A stretch of DNA of 64,000 nucleotides from DMER01 sp003451645 (GCA_031976175.1 DALYLR010000011.1:30183-94182); one strand, 5' to 3'; counted from the stretch's first letter, positions 34,040 through 43,500 are shown. Translations and numbers: made by a program. Notes: a model not told the origin generated them from the letters alone.

Positions 34040-36778
34040 TCACAACGCCCCGTGGCACTGTTTGAATTTTTTGCCTGAGCCGCAAGGGCAGGGCGCATTG
34101 CGGGAGACCTTGCCCCAGGTTGCGGGATCATTCGGATTGACAGGCACCCGTTGCCCCGCAACGCGCGGCGTGTTGACCACGGTCCCGCGCAAAGGCTGCG
34201 CCCCTTCATCGTCAAACTCATTCTCGCCCGTGTCCGGGTTCAAATGGATCGCCTGCATATCGGGCAGCTCTTCTTCATCGAGCGATGGCACCTCGCCATG
34301 CTCGATCTTCACGCTGAGGAGCATGCGCGTGACTTGCCTGCGGATACGGGTGAGGAGCGCCTCGAACAAGGTGAAGGCTTCGGTCTTGTATTCATTGAGC
34401 GGATCGCGCTGCGCATAGCCGCGCAGGCCAATCAGCTGGCGCAGATGGTCCATCTGCAAAAGATGCTCGCGCCACTCGTGATCGATGGTCTGCAGCAAGA
34501 TGGAGCGCTCGACCTGATTGATGAAGTCCGCGTCCATGCCTTGGAAGACCTCGGCGGCCTTGGCTTCCACGACCTTGGCAATACGCTCGCGCACCTCTGC
34601 TTCCTCGATGCCGTCTTCCTTGCCCCATGTGTCGATGGGTAGATCAACGCCAAAGACGTCGTCAACCTCCTTGCGCAGATCGACGAGCTTCCATTGCTCG
34701 GCATAGGCTTGAGCCGGGATGGCACGGCCAATCATGTCGTCGAGCACGTCATTGCGCATCTCGACAACCGTGTCATGCACGCTCTCCGACCGGATGAAAT
34801 CGAGGCGCTGCTCAAAGATGGTCTTACGCTGATCGTTCATCACATTGTCGAATTTGAGCAAGTTCTTACGGATTTCGAAATTGCGCTGCTCGACTTTTTT
34901 CTGGGCGCGCTCGATCGCGGAATTGATCATCGAGTGCTCGATAGACTCGCCATCCTTGAGGCCTAGGCGCGCAAACAAGCCGTCAAGCTTGTCCTGGCCA
35001 AAAATGCGCATCAGATCGTCGTGCAAGCTGACGAAGTATTTGGAGGCACCTGGATCGCCTTGACGGCCAGAGCGGCCGCGCAGCTGATTGTCGATGCGGC
35101 GGCTTTCGTGGCGCTCGGTGCCAATAACGCAGAGCCCGCCGGCCGCCAACGCCTTTTCCTTTGCGGCCGCGATCTCGGCCCGGATGCTGGCGACTTTCTC
35201 GTCCTTTTTGGGGCCGTCCTCCATGCCCATGGTCTCAACCGCGATGCGCATGTCGGCATTGCCGCCGAGCTGAATATCCGTGCCGCGGCCCGCCATGTTG
35301 GTGGCGACCGTCACCGCGCCAGGCACGCCCGCTTGCGCGATGATCTGGGCTTCCATTTCGTGATAACGCGCATTGAGCACATTGTGCTTGATCTTGCGTT
35401 TGCTAAGGGCGGCTGCGACCTGCTCGGATTTCTCGATCGAGGTTGTGCCCACGAGAACGGGTTGGCCCTTCTCGTTGCACTCAAGGATCATCTTGATGAG
35501 CGCGTCGTATTTCTCGTCGACCGTGCGATACATCGCGTCGTCGAAATCCTTGCGCGACACCTCGCGGTGGGTTGGAATTTCGACGACCTCAAGCTTGTAG
35601 ATTTCCTCGAATTCGTCGGCCTCGGTTGAGGCGGTACCGGTCATGCCAGCAAGCTTGTCGTAGAGCCGGAAGTAGTTCTGGAAGGTGATTGAGGCCAGGG
35701 TCACATTCTCAGGCTGGATATGCGCGCGCTCTTTGGCTTCAAGGGCCTGGTGCAAGCCATCGGAGTACCGTCGGCCTTCCATCATGCGGCCGGTGAATTC
35801 GTCAATGATGACAACCTTATTGTCCTTTACGATGTAGTCCTTATCGCGCTGGAACAATTTGTGTGCCCGCAGGGCCTGATTGACGTGGTGCACCAGGCTG
35901 ACATTGGCCACATCGTACAGCCCGCCATCGGGGAGCAAGCCATTCTTGGACAGCAAGTCCTCAACCCGCTCATTGCCCTCGTCCGTTAGGATCACGGTGC
36001 GCTGCTTCTCATCCAGTTCGAAGTGCGCCTTGTCGAGTTGAGGGATAAAGGTGTCGATCACCTTATAAAGATCGGAGTGATCCTCCGTGGGGCCAGAAAT
36101 GATGAGCGGCGTGCGCGCCTCGTCGATGAGGATGGAGTCCACTTCGTCCACAATCGCGAAATGGTGCCCGCGTTGCACCATTTGGGTCAGCGTGTACTTC
36201 ATGTTGTCGCGCAGATAGTCGAACCCGTACTCGTTGTTGGTGCCATAGGTGATGTCGGCGGCATAGGCTTGCCTGCGCTCCTCATCCGAGAGGCCATGCA
36301 CGATGCAGCCGACCGAAAGCCCAAGGTAGCGGTAGACTTGCCCCATCCATTCGGCGTCACGCCGGGCGAGGTAGTCGTTGACCGTCACGACATGCACGCC
36401 CTTGCCCGTCAACGCATTGAGATAGACGGGCAAAGTCGCCACCAGCGTCTTGCCTTCGCCCGTTTTCATCTCGGAAATCTTGCCGTCGTGCAGTACCATG
36501 CCGCCAATGAGCTGCACGTCAAAATGCCGTTGGCCAAGCGTGCGCTTGGCGGCCTCCCGAACGGTGGCAAAGGCGTCCGGCAAGAGCTTATCAAGCGGCA
36601 TGCCCAGGGCGAGCTTCTCGCGCAGTTCGCCCGTGCGGCCCCGCAACGCGTCATCAGACAAAGCGGAAATGGAGGCTTCCAGCGCGTTGATCTGCGGCAC
36701 GCGCGCCTGATAGGTGCGCAAGATGCGGTCGTTGCTATTGCCGAAAAAGCGCTTTGCCAGTGACTTCAAGCCAAACAT
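34040..36778 (-). CDS. secA: Protein translocase ATPase SecA
   Basis: 912 residues. Motor of Sec-dependent protein export. Walker A in MKTGEGKTLVATL, DEAD-like VDEVDSILIDEARTPLIISG, preprotein cross-linking region, GTASTEADEF, and RGSAGRQGDPG-like motif VI (LRGRSGRQGDPG). The C terminus carries the zinc-binding SEC-C motif CPCGSGKKFKQCHG that binds SecB or lipids. The usual length for the class. Cytoplasmic and membrane-bound. Confidence 0.97.
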   Translation of the reverse strand: MFGLKSLAKRFFGNSNDRILRTYQARVPQINALEASISALSDDALRGRTGELREKLALGMPLDKLLPDAFATVREAAKRTLGQRHFDVQLIGGMVLHDGKISEMKTGEGKTLVATLPVYLNALTGKGVHVVTVNDYLARRDAEWMGQVYRYLGLSVGCIVHGLSDEERRQAYAADITYGTNNEYGFDYLRDNMKYTLTQMVQRGHHFAIVDEVDSILIDEARTPLIISGPTEDHSDLYKVIDTFIPQLDKAHFELDEKQRTVILTDEGNERVEDLLSKNGLLPDGGLYDVANVSLVHHVNQALRAHKLFQRDKDYIVKDNKVVIIDEFTGRMMEGRRYSDGLHQALEAKERAHIQPENVTLASITFQNYFRLYDKLAGMTGTASTEADEFEEIYKLEVVEIPTHREVSRKDFDDAMYRTVDEKYDALIKMILECNEKGQPVLVGTTSIEKSEQVAAALSKRKIKHNVLNARYHEMEAQIIAQAGVPGAVTVATNMAGRGTDIQLGGNADMRIAVETMGMEDGPKKDEKVASIRAEIAAAKEKALAAGGLCVIGTERHESRRIDNQLRGRSGRQGDPGASKYFVSLHDDLMRIFGQDKLDGLFARLGLKDGESIEHSMINSAIERAQKKVEQRNFEIRKNLLKFDNVMNDQRKTIFEQRLDFIRSESVHDTVVEMRNDVLDDMIGRAIPAQAYAEQWKLVDLRKEVDDVFGVDLPIDTWGKEDGIEEAEVRERIAKVVEAKAAEVFQGMDADFINQVERSILLQTIDHEWREHLLQMDHLRQLIGLRGYAQRDPLNEYKTEAFTLFEALLTRIRRQVTRMLLSVKIEHGEVPSLDEEELPDMQAIHLNPDTGENEFDDEGAQPLRGTVVNTPRVAGQRVPVNPNDPATWGKVSRNAPCPCGSGKKFKQCHGAL

Positions 36779-37194
36779 CGGATATCGGAACCTTGGTTAA
36801 GACATAAGCTTCGGCTCGCCGGGCGGGGCCATTGTGATGCAATCCTCAAGCGAAGCTGGGGATGGGGCACGCGAAGCGCAAGCGGGCCCTGCGCTGGCCG
36901 TGTCGTCATTGCAACTATCGCCGGTGGACGCCGGGACGAGGGAGAGGCCGGGCACATCCCCTGCTCATAAGCGTCAGACACTTAAGGTCCGCGCCGCACC
37001 CTGTCAACGCACGCCTTTGGGAACGCCTTGAGGCTTGGGCGTCCTGGCCCTTGACCCGGCGATAAATGCCGTATACTGACGATTGTGTGCGTGGCGGGAA
37101 AATATGGTACCCCCAAAAACGCGCATCGAATCAAGAGCTTGAAGGCCTCCAGGCGGGGCATGGTCCAACGATCTTTCAGGGAGCCGGTGGTGTC
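36779..37194. other. secA-argJ divergent intergenic region
   Basis: 416 bases between divergent genes. It should hold both promoters; the best candidate towards argJ is listed separately. No protein-coding segment with family character is seen. In several alphaproteobacteria I recall a peptidyl-prolyl isomerase gene at this place; it is absent here. Confidence 0.6.
37051..37077 (+). promoter_or_regulatory. Candidate sigma-70-type promoter of argJ
   Basis: TTGACC at 37051-37056 and TATACT at 37072-37077, 15 bases apart (16 if the -35 box is read as CTTGAC). The spacing is short. Start of argJ lies about 115 bases further. Confidence 0.45.
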
Positions 37195-38661
37195 ATGGCG
37201 GCGAAGGCAAAGGGCAAGCAAAAGGTGAAAGCGGCCAAGAAAGCCGCCAAGGCGCTTGCCGCTCCCGTGCGTAAGGCCAAGGCCCTGCCCAAACCCAGTG
37301 CCGCCAAAGTCGCGCAAAAGTCAGCCAAACCGCCGGTCAAGCCTGCGTCGGTCAAACCCGCACGGCCCAAAGCGCCCGTTAAAGCAATCCCCCAAGCTCC
37401 TGCCGTTTCTACCCCGAAGCCCAAGGCACCGTTGCCTGTTTCACCGCTTGCTCCCGCCAAATTCGCGCAATTACCTCCCTTGTCAGGCGTGAGGCTGGGG
37501 TCGGGTCAGGCCGGCATCCGCTATCAGGGCCGCACGGATGTGCTCTTGGTTGTGCTTTCACCTGGAACCACGGTTGGCGGCGCGCTCACTGTGTCGAAGA
37601 CGGCCTCTGCCCCGGTTGAATGGTGCAAAGCGAATTTGGCCGGCGGGTCGGGCCGGGTCCTCGTGGTCAATTCCGGCAATGCCAACGCTTTTACCGGACA
37701 GGCGGGGCGCGACGCGGTTCGCAAGACAGCGGAAAGCGCCGCAGCCTTGGTCGGTTGTAAGCCCAATGAGGTGTTCATCGCCTCAACCGGCGTCATTGGA
37801 GAGCCTTTGCCTGCCGACAGGCTGGTGGCAGCCCTTCCTGAGGTTCACGAGAACACCAGTGCCGCGGGCTGGCGCGATGCCGCCAATGCGATCATGACCA
37901 CGGACACCTTTCCAAAGCTGGCAACCGCGGTCGCGCGGATCGATGAGGCGCGCGTGACCATCAATGGCATTGCCAAAGGGTCGGGGATGATTGCGCCTGA
38001 TCTGGCGACCATGCTGGCCTTTATCTTTACTGACGCGACATTGCCTTCGGATGTCTTGCAGCAATTGGTGAGCGCTGGTGTGCGCGACAGCTTCAATGCA
38101 ATTACTGTCGACAGCGACACCTCGACATCTGACACGGTCTTGGCCTTTGCAACAGGCAAGGGGGCCTCCTATGCGCCCATTACCAAGGCCGCAGACAAAC
38201 GCCTCGACGATTTCCGCCTAAAGCTGAACCAGGTCATGCAGGACTTGGCCCTGCAGGTCGTAAGGGACGGGGAGGGCGCGACGAAGCTTATATCGGTTGC
38301 GGTCACGGGCGCTGAGACAGCCAAGGCCGCGCGCACGATTGCGATGGCCATTGCAAATTCGCCGCTCGTGAAGACGGCGATCGCGGGCGGCGATGCCAAT
38401 TGGGGCCGCGTTGTCATGGCGGTTGGCAAGGCCGGGGAGGCGGCGGACCGGGACAAGCTCTCGATCAAATTCGGAGGCCGCAAGGTCGCAGCGAATGGCG
38501 CGCGAGACCCCGGCTACAGCGAGGCTGATGTGAGCGCGTATATGCAGGGCCAAACCATCGACATCGAGGTGGATGTGGGCGTCGGCAAAGCGGGCGCGAA
38601 GGTATGGACCTGTGACCTCACCCACGGTTACATCAGCATTAACGGTGATTACCGCAGTTAG
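37195..38661 (+). CDS. argJ: Bifunctional ornithine acetyltransferase/N-acetylglutamate synthase with a basic tail
   Basis: 488 residues from the ATG at 37195. ArgJ moves the acetyl group from N-acetylornithine to glutamate in arginine synthesis and cleaves itself at a conserved Thr: here Thr272 in PDLATMLAF. Core begins near residue 83 (SPLAPAKFAQLPPLSGVRLGSG) and ends with GYISINGDYRS, normal for ArgJ. The first 80 residues are an added Lys/Ala/Pro tract (KAKGKQKVKAAKKAAKALAA), like a histone H1 tail, which ArgJ proteins usually lack. A longer frame upstream to 37066 has no support. Confidence 0.93.
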   Translation: MAAKAKGKQKVKAAKKAAKALAAPVRKAKALPKPSAAKVAQKSAKPPVKPASVKPARPKAPVKAIPQAPAVSTPKPKAPLPVSPLAPAKFAQLPPLSGVRLGSGQAGIRYQGRTDVLLVVLSPGTTVGGALTVSKTASAPVEWCKANLAGGSGRVLVVNSGNANAFTGQAGRDAVRKTAESAAALVGCKPNEVFIASTGVIGEPLPADRLVAALPEVHENTSAAGWRDAANAIMTTDTFPKLATAVARIDEARVTINGIAKGSGMIAPDLATMLAFIFTDATLPSDVLQQLVSAGVRDSFNAITVDSDTSTSDTVLAFATGKGASYAPITKAADKRLDDFRLKLNQVMQDLALQVVRDGEGATKLISVAVTGAETAKAARTIAMAIANSPLVKTAIAGGDANWGRVVMAVGKAGEAADRDKLSIKFGGRKVAANGARDPGYSEADVSAYMQGQTIDIEVDVGVGKAGAKVWTCDLTHGYISINGDYRS

Positions 38662-38718
38662 TTGTTACAATTTGAACTGTTACCAACTCTTAACTCCGCC
38701 AATGCGAGGGTGCACGCG

Positions 38719-39132
38719 ATGCCGCCATCAGGCCTTAAACTCGTTCTGGTGGCAGCAGCAGCATTGATCGATCCGGATGGCCGGGTCCTATTAGCGCAGC
38801 GCCCTCAGGGTAAGAGCATGGCAGGCATGTGGGAATTCCCAGGCGGCAAAATAGAGCCAGGCGAGCGGCCGGAAGAGACGGTCATTCGCGAATTGCGCGA
38901 AGAGCTGGCGATCGGCATTCAGGAGGCATGTTTGGCGCCTTTCACCTTTGCCAGCCACCGCTATGACGACTTCCATTTGTTGATGCCAGTCTTTGTGTGC
39001 CGCCGTTGGGAAGGCCAGCCCATGCCCAAAGAAGGCCAGACCCTGGCCTGGGTTAGACCACGCGAAATGCGCGATCTGCCCATGCCGCCCGCCGATGTTC
39101 CGCTCATTGCACAGCTGCGCGATCTCATCTGA
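38719..39132 (+). CDS. mutT: Nudix (MutT-type) nucleoside triphosphate pyrophosphohydrolase
   Basis: 137 residues from ATG at 38719. The Nudix box is complete: GGKIEPGERPEETVIRELREEL. LVLVAAAALIDPDGRVLLAQRPQGKSMAGMWEFPGG precedes it. The family removes oxidised dGTP (8-oxo-dGTP) and similar nucleotides from the pool. Located 57 bases after argJ on the same strand, an order seen widely in alphaproteobacteria. Confidence 0.9.
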   Translation: MPPSGLKLVLVAAAALIDPDGRVLLAQRPQGKSMAGMWEFPGGKIEPGERPEETVIRELREELAIGIQEACLAPFTFASHRYDDFHLLMPVFVCRRWEGQPMPKEGQTLAWVRPREMRDLPMPPADVPLIAQLRDLI

Positions 39133-39150
39133 TTGGCAGGACATGACCCC

Positions 39151-39336
39151 ATGATCAGCCCCTCAAGGATGCCGTTACAGATCGTTCGCCGCTTTGTGGC
39201 TGACGAGAGCGGGGCGACTGCCATTGAGTACAGCATGGTGTTGCTGCTGGTCGTGATTGGGATCATCGCGATTGTGGACCAGATCGGCGGTTCGCTGCTC
39301 GGCATGTTCAACGCAGCCCTTGCGGGCTTCACCTAG
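39151..39336 (+). CDS. Flp/Fap-type pilin, orphan
   Basis: 61 residues from ATG at 39151. The prepilin pattern is clear: RRFVADESGATAIEYSMVLLLVVIGIIAIVDQIGG, with the conserved Glu-Tyr after the Gly-Ala cleavage region and one hydrophobic helix. Flp pilins form adhesive tad pili after cleavage by a CpaA-type peptidase. No tad/cpa assembly gene is in the window, so this copy is isolated from its machinery or acts as a minor pilin. It overlaps the convergent methyltransferase gene by 4 bases. Confidence 0.85.
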   Translation: MISPSRMPLQIVRRFVADESGATAIEYSMVLLLVVIGIIAIVDQIGGSLLGMFNAALAGFT

Positions 39337-40124
39337 GACGGTGCCTTTCCGCTTATGAACAAGAATTCGAAGGTCGCGCTGACGCCGCCTGCGGTCGGGT
39401 TCTTATTGGAGTAAAGGCTGAGTGCCGTGTTCAGCACATCGCGCCGTAAGGCGGATTTGCGCCGGTTGGCCAGGATGTTGGTCTCGCCCATGCCGTGCAG
39501 GTCGCGCAACAGGCGCATGGGCTCCGTATAGGTCACTGCAAAGGCTTGCAGGTCTGCAACAGGCTCCTGGAACCCTGCGCGCTGCAAAAGAGCGCCTGCA
39601 TCTTTAACGTCTATGAACGGATGCACGCGCGGGCTCGCCCCGCCGGTCAGCTCCAATTCAGCGTCGAGCAAGGTTTGCCTCAGCTCTTGCAAGGTTTGCG
39701 GGCCAAAAAGGACGGCCAGGAACCGCCCATTGGCCTTGAGCGACCTGCGGATTTGGATGAGCGCTCCTGGCAAATCGTTGACCGCGTGCAAGGTCAGGAC
39801 GCTGATGTAAAGGCCCAAAGTTCCTGGGCCGAAGGGGAATGCCTCCTCATCGAGCACGATCGTGGTGCCCGCTGATTGTTGCACGAGGTCTGCATGGATC
39901 TCGGCCTGGGCTTGATGGGCAAGCCGCGCGGGCGCGCGCGCGCCGGTCACGCAAGCCATGCCCTGCCCAGATGGTCCCAGAAATGGCAAACGTTCCTCGA
40001 TGATCTCAAGAGCCATGCGATGTAGAAAGTCGAAGTTCTCAAAATGCGCCGAGGCCCGTGCGCGCCGCACGCGCAAGGCCCGTCTGTCGAAGATATTTGG
40101 CACCTCTGGGGTCACCGTACGCAT
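39333..40124 (-). CDS. SAM-dependent methyltransferase, NDUFAF5/BioC-like
   Basis: 263 residues. Starts IFDRRALRVRRARASAHFENFDFLHRMALEIIEERLPF, typical of the alphaproteobacterial relatives of NDUFAF5, and has a central ALTLHAVNDLPGALIQIRRSLKANGRFLAVLFGPQTLQEL. The glycine-rich SAM loop is weak, GARAPARLAHQAQAEIHADL, so catalysis is less certain than the fold. Convergent with the pilin gene; divergent from comF. Confidence 0.78.
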   Translation of the reverse strand: MRTVTPEVPNIFDRRALRVRRARASAHFENFDFLHRMALEIIEERLPFLGPSGQGMACVTGARAPARLAHQAQAEIHADLVQQSAGTTIVLDEEAFPFGPGTLGLYISVLTLHAVNDLPGALIQIRRSLKANGRFLAVLFGPQTLQELRQTLLDAELELTGGASPRVHPFIDVKDAGALLQRAGFQEPVADLQAFAVTYTEPMRLLRDLHGMGETNILANRRKSALRRDVLNTALSLYSNKNPTAGGVSATFEFLFISGKAPS

Positions 40125-40178
40125 TCCATTCTAGACTTATGCGCGGCAGGATGTCCGAACGCGACAGAGGGCACAATC

Positions 40179-40955
40179 ATGTTGACTTGGTATCGACAGG
40201 CCGCTGCTGCCAAGGGCGCCCTGCAGCGGAGTGGTAGCTGGCTGGTCAATCTGGCGCTGCCACCCGCTTGTGCACTTTGCAGGCAACAGACCGCCAATAG
40301 CCATGGGCTGTGCGCGCAATGCTGGGGCCGGCTGCATTTCTTAAGCCCGCCTTGGTGCAGCGTGTGTGGACGGCCGTTTGAGTACGCGGTGTCAGACCGC
40401 GCCATTTGCGCACCCTGCGCCGCCGACCGGCCTGCAATGAGCCTCGCCAGGGCAGCATTGGCCTATGACGACGCAAGCCGTCCGTTGGTCCTTGCCCTGA
40501 AGCATGCCGACCGCCTTGACCTGGCGCCTCTCATGGCGCGCTGGCTCCAAACCGCGGGACAGGACTGCCTGAAGGGCGCGGATGCGCTAGTGCCCGTACC
40601 CTTACACTGGACCCGGCTCATCCTGCGCCGGTCGAACCAAGCGGCTGAGCTCGCCCGCGCGCTCAGCAAGCTTACGGGCGTCCCTGTCTGGCTCGGCGTC
40701 TTTCATCGTACCAAACGGACTGTGCGGCAAGGGTCTCAAGGCGGGATGAGCGGCCGTTGGCGGAACGTTGCGGGCGCGTTTCGCACACCCAATAGAGGTA
40801 GAATTCTTGGTAAAAAGCTCGTTCTGATTGACGATGTGTGGACAAGCGGGGCGACACTGGACGCGTGTGCCCGCACCTTGACCAAGGCTGGGGCCTCCGA
40901 AGTAACGGCCATCACAGTGGCGCGCGTTGTGCGGCAGGCCGAGACAGCCCTATAA
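40179..40955 (+). CDS. comF: ComF-family phosphoribosyltransferase-like protein
   Basis: 258 residues from ATG at 40179. N-terminal zinc-type cysteines (PPACALCRQQTANSHGLCAQCW and CSVCGRPF, CAPCAADRP), then a PRTase-like domain with VLIDDVWTSGATLDACARTL, the PRPP-binding motif. In naturally competent bacteria ComF is needed for DNA uptake; in others it is conserved without proven role. A frame upstream to 40044 is spurious. Confidence 0.85.
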   Translation: MLTWYRQAAAAKGALQRSGSWLVNLALPPACALCRQQTANSHGLCAQCWGRLHFLSPPWCSVCGRPFEYAVSDRAICAPCAADRPAMSLARAALAYDDASRPLVLALKHADRLDLAPLMARWLQTAGQDCLKGADALVPVPLHWTRLILRRSNQAAELARALSKLTGVPVWLGVFHRTKRTVRQGSQGGMSGRWRNVAGAFRTPNRGRILGKKLVLIDDVWTSGATLDACARTLTKAGASEVTAITVARVVRQAETAL

Positions 40956-40999
40956 TTGTGACAGTTGTTGTTAAGGGACGTTCTGCCAAGATGGGGGCC

Positions 41000-41266
41000 A
41001 TGGCAAGTATCACGATCTACTCAACCCTTCTCTGCCCATTCTGCCACCGCGCAAAGGCGCTTTTGCGCCGTAAGGGCTTGGATTACTTGGAAATCGACGT
41101 TGGCATGGACGCGGCCAAACGCCGTGAGATGGAGGCCCGCGCCAATGGCCGCCATACCGTGCCGCAAATCTTCATTGGCGAGCGCCATGTTGGTGGTTGC
41201 GATGACCTCCATGCCCTGGAGGCTGAGGGCAAGCTCGATGAATTGATCGCGACTGTGGCGGCCTGA
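41000..41266 (+). CDS. grxC: Glutaredoxin 3
   Basis: 88 residues beginning MASITIYSTLLCPFCHRAKALL with the CPFC dithiol at Cys12-Cys15 and the conserved TVPQIFIGERHVGGCDDL. Reduces protein disulphides with glutathione. The ATG at 41000 is preferred; 40991 adds MGA. Followed closely by the nitrilase and DUF1178 genes in the order usual for the class. Confidence 0.93.
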   Translation: MASITIYSTLLCPFCHRAKALLRRKGLDYLEIDVGMDAAKRREMEARANGRHTVPQIFIGERHVGGCDDLHALEAEGKLDELIATVAA

Positions 41267-41316
41267 GCCTACCTTGGTAATTGCCGAGCGGGTCGCGAGG
41301 CGCCATATTCACCGCC

Positions 41317-42147
41317 ATGACCCATGAATTTCGTGCGGCCTGTATCCAGATGCGCTCGGGCGTGGATATCGAGCGCAATATGTCCGAGGCGAGCCGTCTG
41401 ATCCTTGAGGCCAAGGCATTAGGCGCGGATTTCGTCGCCACGCCTGAGATGACCACCCTCTTTGAGGGCGAAGGCGAGGCGCTTCTTGCGAAAGCGCAGA
41501 CCGAAGCTGCTGACATTTGCGTGCCCCGGTTCCGCGCCCTGGCAGAGGAGTTGGGGATTTGGCTACTGGTTGGCTCCATGCCCATCAAGGTCAGCGACAC
41601 CCAATGCGCGAACCGGTCCTATCTCATAGGTCCGGATGGCCGCGTGGCCGCCACCTATGACAAGATCCACATGTTCGATGTTCAGGTCGGCGACGGGCAG
41701 ACCTATCGAGAGTCGTCTCGATTTCGGCCCGGCACGCGCGCTGTGGTGACCGAAACCAGCTGGGGGCCGGTTGGGCTCTCGATTTGCTACGATGTGCGCT
41801 TTGCCTATCTCTACCGCACCTTGGCCCATGCGGGGGCTAAGCTCTTGACTGTTCCGGCAGCCTTCACGCGCGTGACGGGGGAGGCGCATTGGCATGTGCT
41901 GCTGCGTGCCCGCGCGATTGAGACCGGCAGTTTTGTGGTGGCCCCGGCACAATGCGGCAGGCACGAGAATGGGCGCGAGACCTTTGGCCACTCGCTGATC
42001 ATCGATCCCTGGGGCCGCATTTTGGCCGAGGGCGGAACTGAGCCTGGGATCTTCATGGCGACAATCGATTTCAAGGCCAGCGACGAGGCGCGGGCCAAGA
42101 TCCCCGCTCTGAAGCATGATTGCGACTTTGCTGGCCCTGCCGCATGA
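41317..42147 (+). CDS. Nitrilase-superfamily amidohydrolase
   Basis: 276 residues. The Glu-Lys-Cys triad is seen: Glu in FVATPEMTTLF, Lys in ATYDKIHMFDV, Cys in GLSICYDVRF. The arrangement and the IHMFDV segment match the Nit1/Nit2-like deaminated-glutathione amidase group. Likely repairs deaminated glutathione, which would suit a position next to glutaredoxin; this is inference. Overlaps DUF1178 by 4 bases. Confidence 0.85.
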   Translation: MTHEFRAACIQMRSGVDIERNMSEASRLILEAKALGADFVATPEMTTLFEGEGEALLAKAQTEAADICVPRFRALAEELGIWLLVGSMPIKVSDTQCANRSYLIGPDGRVAATYDKIHMFDVQVGDGQTYRESSRFRPGTRAVVTETSWGPVGLSICYDVRFAYLYRTLAHAGAKLLTVPAAFTRVTGEAHWHVLLRARAIETGSFVVAPAQCGRHENGRETFGHSLIIDPWGRILAEGGTEPGIFMATIDFKASDEARAKIPALKHDCDFAGPAA

Positions 42148-42557
42148 TCAAATACGCGCTGACCTGCGATCACGAGCACGAGTTCGAGGGCTGGTTCCGC
42201 TCTATCTCGGATTATGATCAGCAAGCAGACCGTGGACTGCTCGAATGTCCTGTCTGTGGCTCAAGCGATGTCCGCAAGGCCATCATGGCGCCAGCTGTCG
42301 CGCGCGGTGTCGATCCGGTGGAACAAGCCGCCAAATACAAGCGGATGCGTCAGTTCTTTACCGCCATGCGCAAGCATGTGGAGGAGAATGGCGACTATGT
42401 TGGCGAGAAATTCCCGGACGAGGCCCGCGCCATCCACTACGGCGACGCTGAGGAGCGTCAGATCTATGGCGAGGCGACGCTCGAGGATGCGCGCGATCTC
42501 TTGGAGGAAGGGATCACGGTGCTCCCTTTGCCGCCTGAAGAAAAGCAAGACAGTTAA
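42144..42557 (+). CDS. DUF1178 protein
   Basis: 137 residues beginning MIKYALTCDHEHEFEGWF. Two Cys pairs or single cysteines (LTCDH, ECPVCGSSDV) suggest a metal-binding N-terminal part; the C-terminal half is charged and helical (EARAIHYGDAEERQIYGEAT). Known only as a conserved alpha- and betaproteobacterial family. Its ATG overlaps the nitrilase stop by 4 bases. Confidence 0.88.
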   Translation: MIKYALTCDHEHEFEGWFRSISDYDQQADRGLLECPVCGSSDVRKAIMAPAVARGVDPVEQAAKYKRMRQFFTAMRKHVEENGDYVGEKFPDEARAIHYGDAEERQIYGEATLEDARDLLEEGITVLPLPPEEKQDS

Positions 42558-42562
42558 GGGCT

Positions 42563-43309
42563 TTACGGCCCGGCCTTCACCCCTGCCGCCATGTAATTGA
42601 CCGACAGATCAGCCGTTAGCCGCCATTCCCCCATCAGGGGGTAGTAGGCGACACCGGTCATCCGCGTGATGCGCATCCCTTCCGCGCGCAAAGGTGCCGT
42701 CAGTTCCTCTGGCTTTACGAACTTATCCCAATCGTGGGTCCCACGTGGCAGCCACCCCAAAACCCATTCCGCCCCCACAATCGCCAGTGCAAAGGCCTTG
42801 GGCGTGCGGTTGATCGTGGCCACAAACATCAGGCCGCCCGGGTTCAGCATCTGCGCACAAGACCGCAAGAACAGCCCCACATCGGCCACATGTTCAACGA
42901 CCTCCATATTCAGGATGACGTCGAATCTCTCTCCGGCGGCTACCAGGTCCTCGGCGGTTGTATTGCGATAATCGATGCTCAGGCTTTGCTCTGCGGCATG
43001 AACCGAGGCGGTGTTGATGTTCTTGGCCGACCCATCTGCCCCCAAGACCGAAAAGCCCACACGCGCCATCGGCTCGCTCAACAGCCCGCCACCGCAGCCG
43101 ATGTCGAGCAGGCGCAAGCCCTCAAAAGGCCGCAAGGCTTTCTCGGGCCGTCCGAAATGGGCAATAGCGGTCTCCCGGATAAAGGCCAAGCGCACCGGAT
43201 TGAATTTGTGCAAGACCCCGAACTTGCCGCGCGGGTTCCACCATTCGGCCGCAAGGGCTGAGAAGCGGGCAATCTCGGCCGGGTCGAGCGTAGTGGCGGT
43301 GGTGGCCAT
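42563..43309 (-). CDS. ubiG: Ubiquinone biosynthesis O-methyltransferase UbiG
   Basis: 248 residues from ATG at 43309. Methylates two hydroxyl groups in ubiquinone synthesis. N-terminal ALAAEWWNPRGKFGVLHKFNPVRL, SAM loop LLDIGCGGGLLSEPMA, then NMEVVEHVADV and FVATINRTPKAFALAIVGAE, all diagnostic. An ATG 13 codons further upstream is unlikely. Convergent with DUF1178, divergent from lysC. Confidence 0.94.
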   Translation of the reverse strand: MATTATTLDPAEIARFSALAAEWWNPRGKFGVLHKFNPVRLAFIRETAIAHFGRPEKALRPFEGLRLLDIGCGGGLLSEPMARVGFSVLGADGSAKNINTASVHAAEQSLSIDYRNTTAEDLVAAGERFDVILNMEVVEHVADVGLFLRSCAQMLNPGGLMFVATINRTPKAFALAIVGAEWVLGWLPRGTHDWDKFVKPEELTAPLRAEGMRITRMTGVAYYPLMGEWRLTADLSVNYMAAGVKAGP

Positions 43310-43500
43310 CGTGGGATCTCCTGTTTTGCTGGAAAACTGCGCGTCCACTCCCGCCTGTCAAGCGCGCCCGCACCTATGCCGCAGCCGGCCCGCCCACATT
43401 TCCACATTGAGCGGGTCAAAACATTGCGTTAACTGGCATTTGTCATGGTCGGCCTTTGCGGGCAAGGCCTGCCCCCTGGAGAGGAAAGACGTCTCGCCCC

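Noticed and set aside
36779..37194. Small protein in the secA-argJ gap
   Set aside because: Frames there have no start with a ribosome-binding site and no family signal; upstream extension of argJ to 37066 also lacks support.
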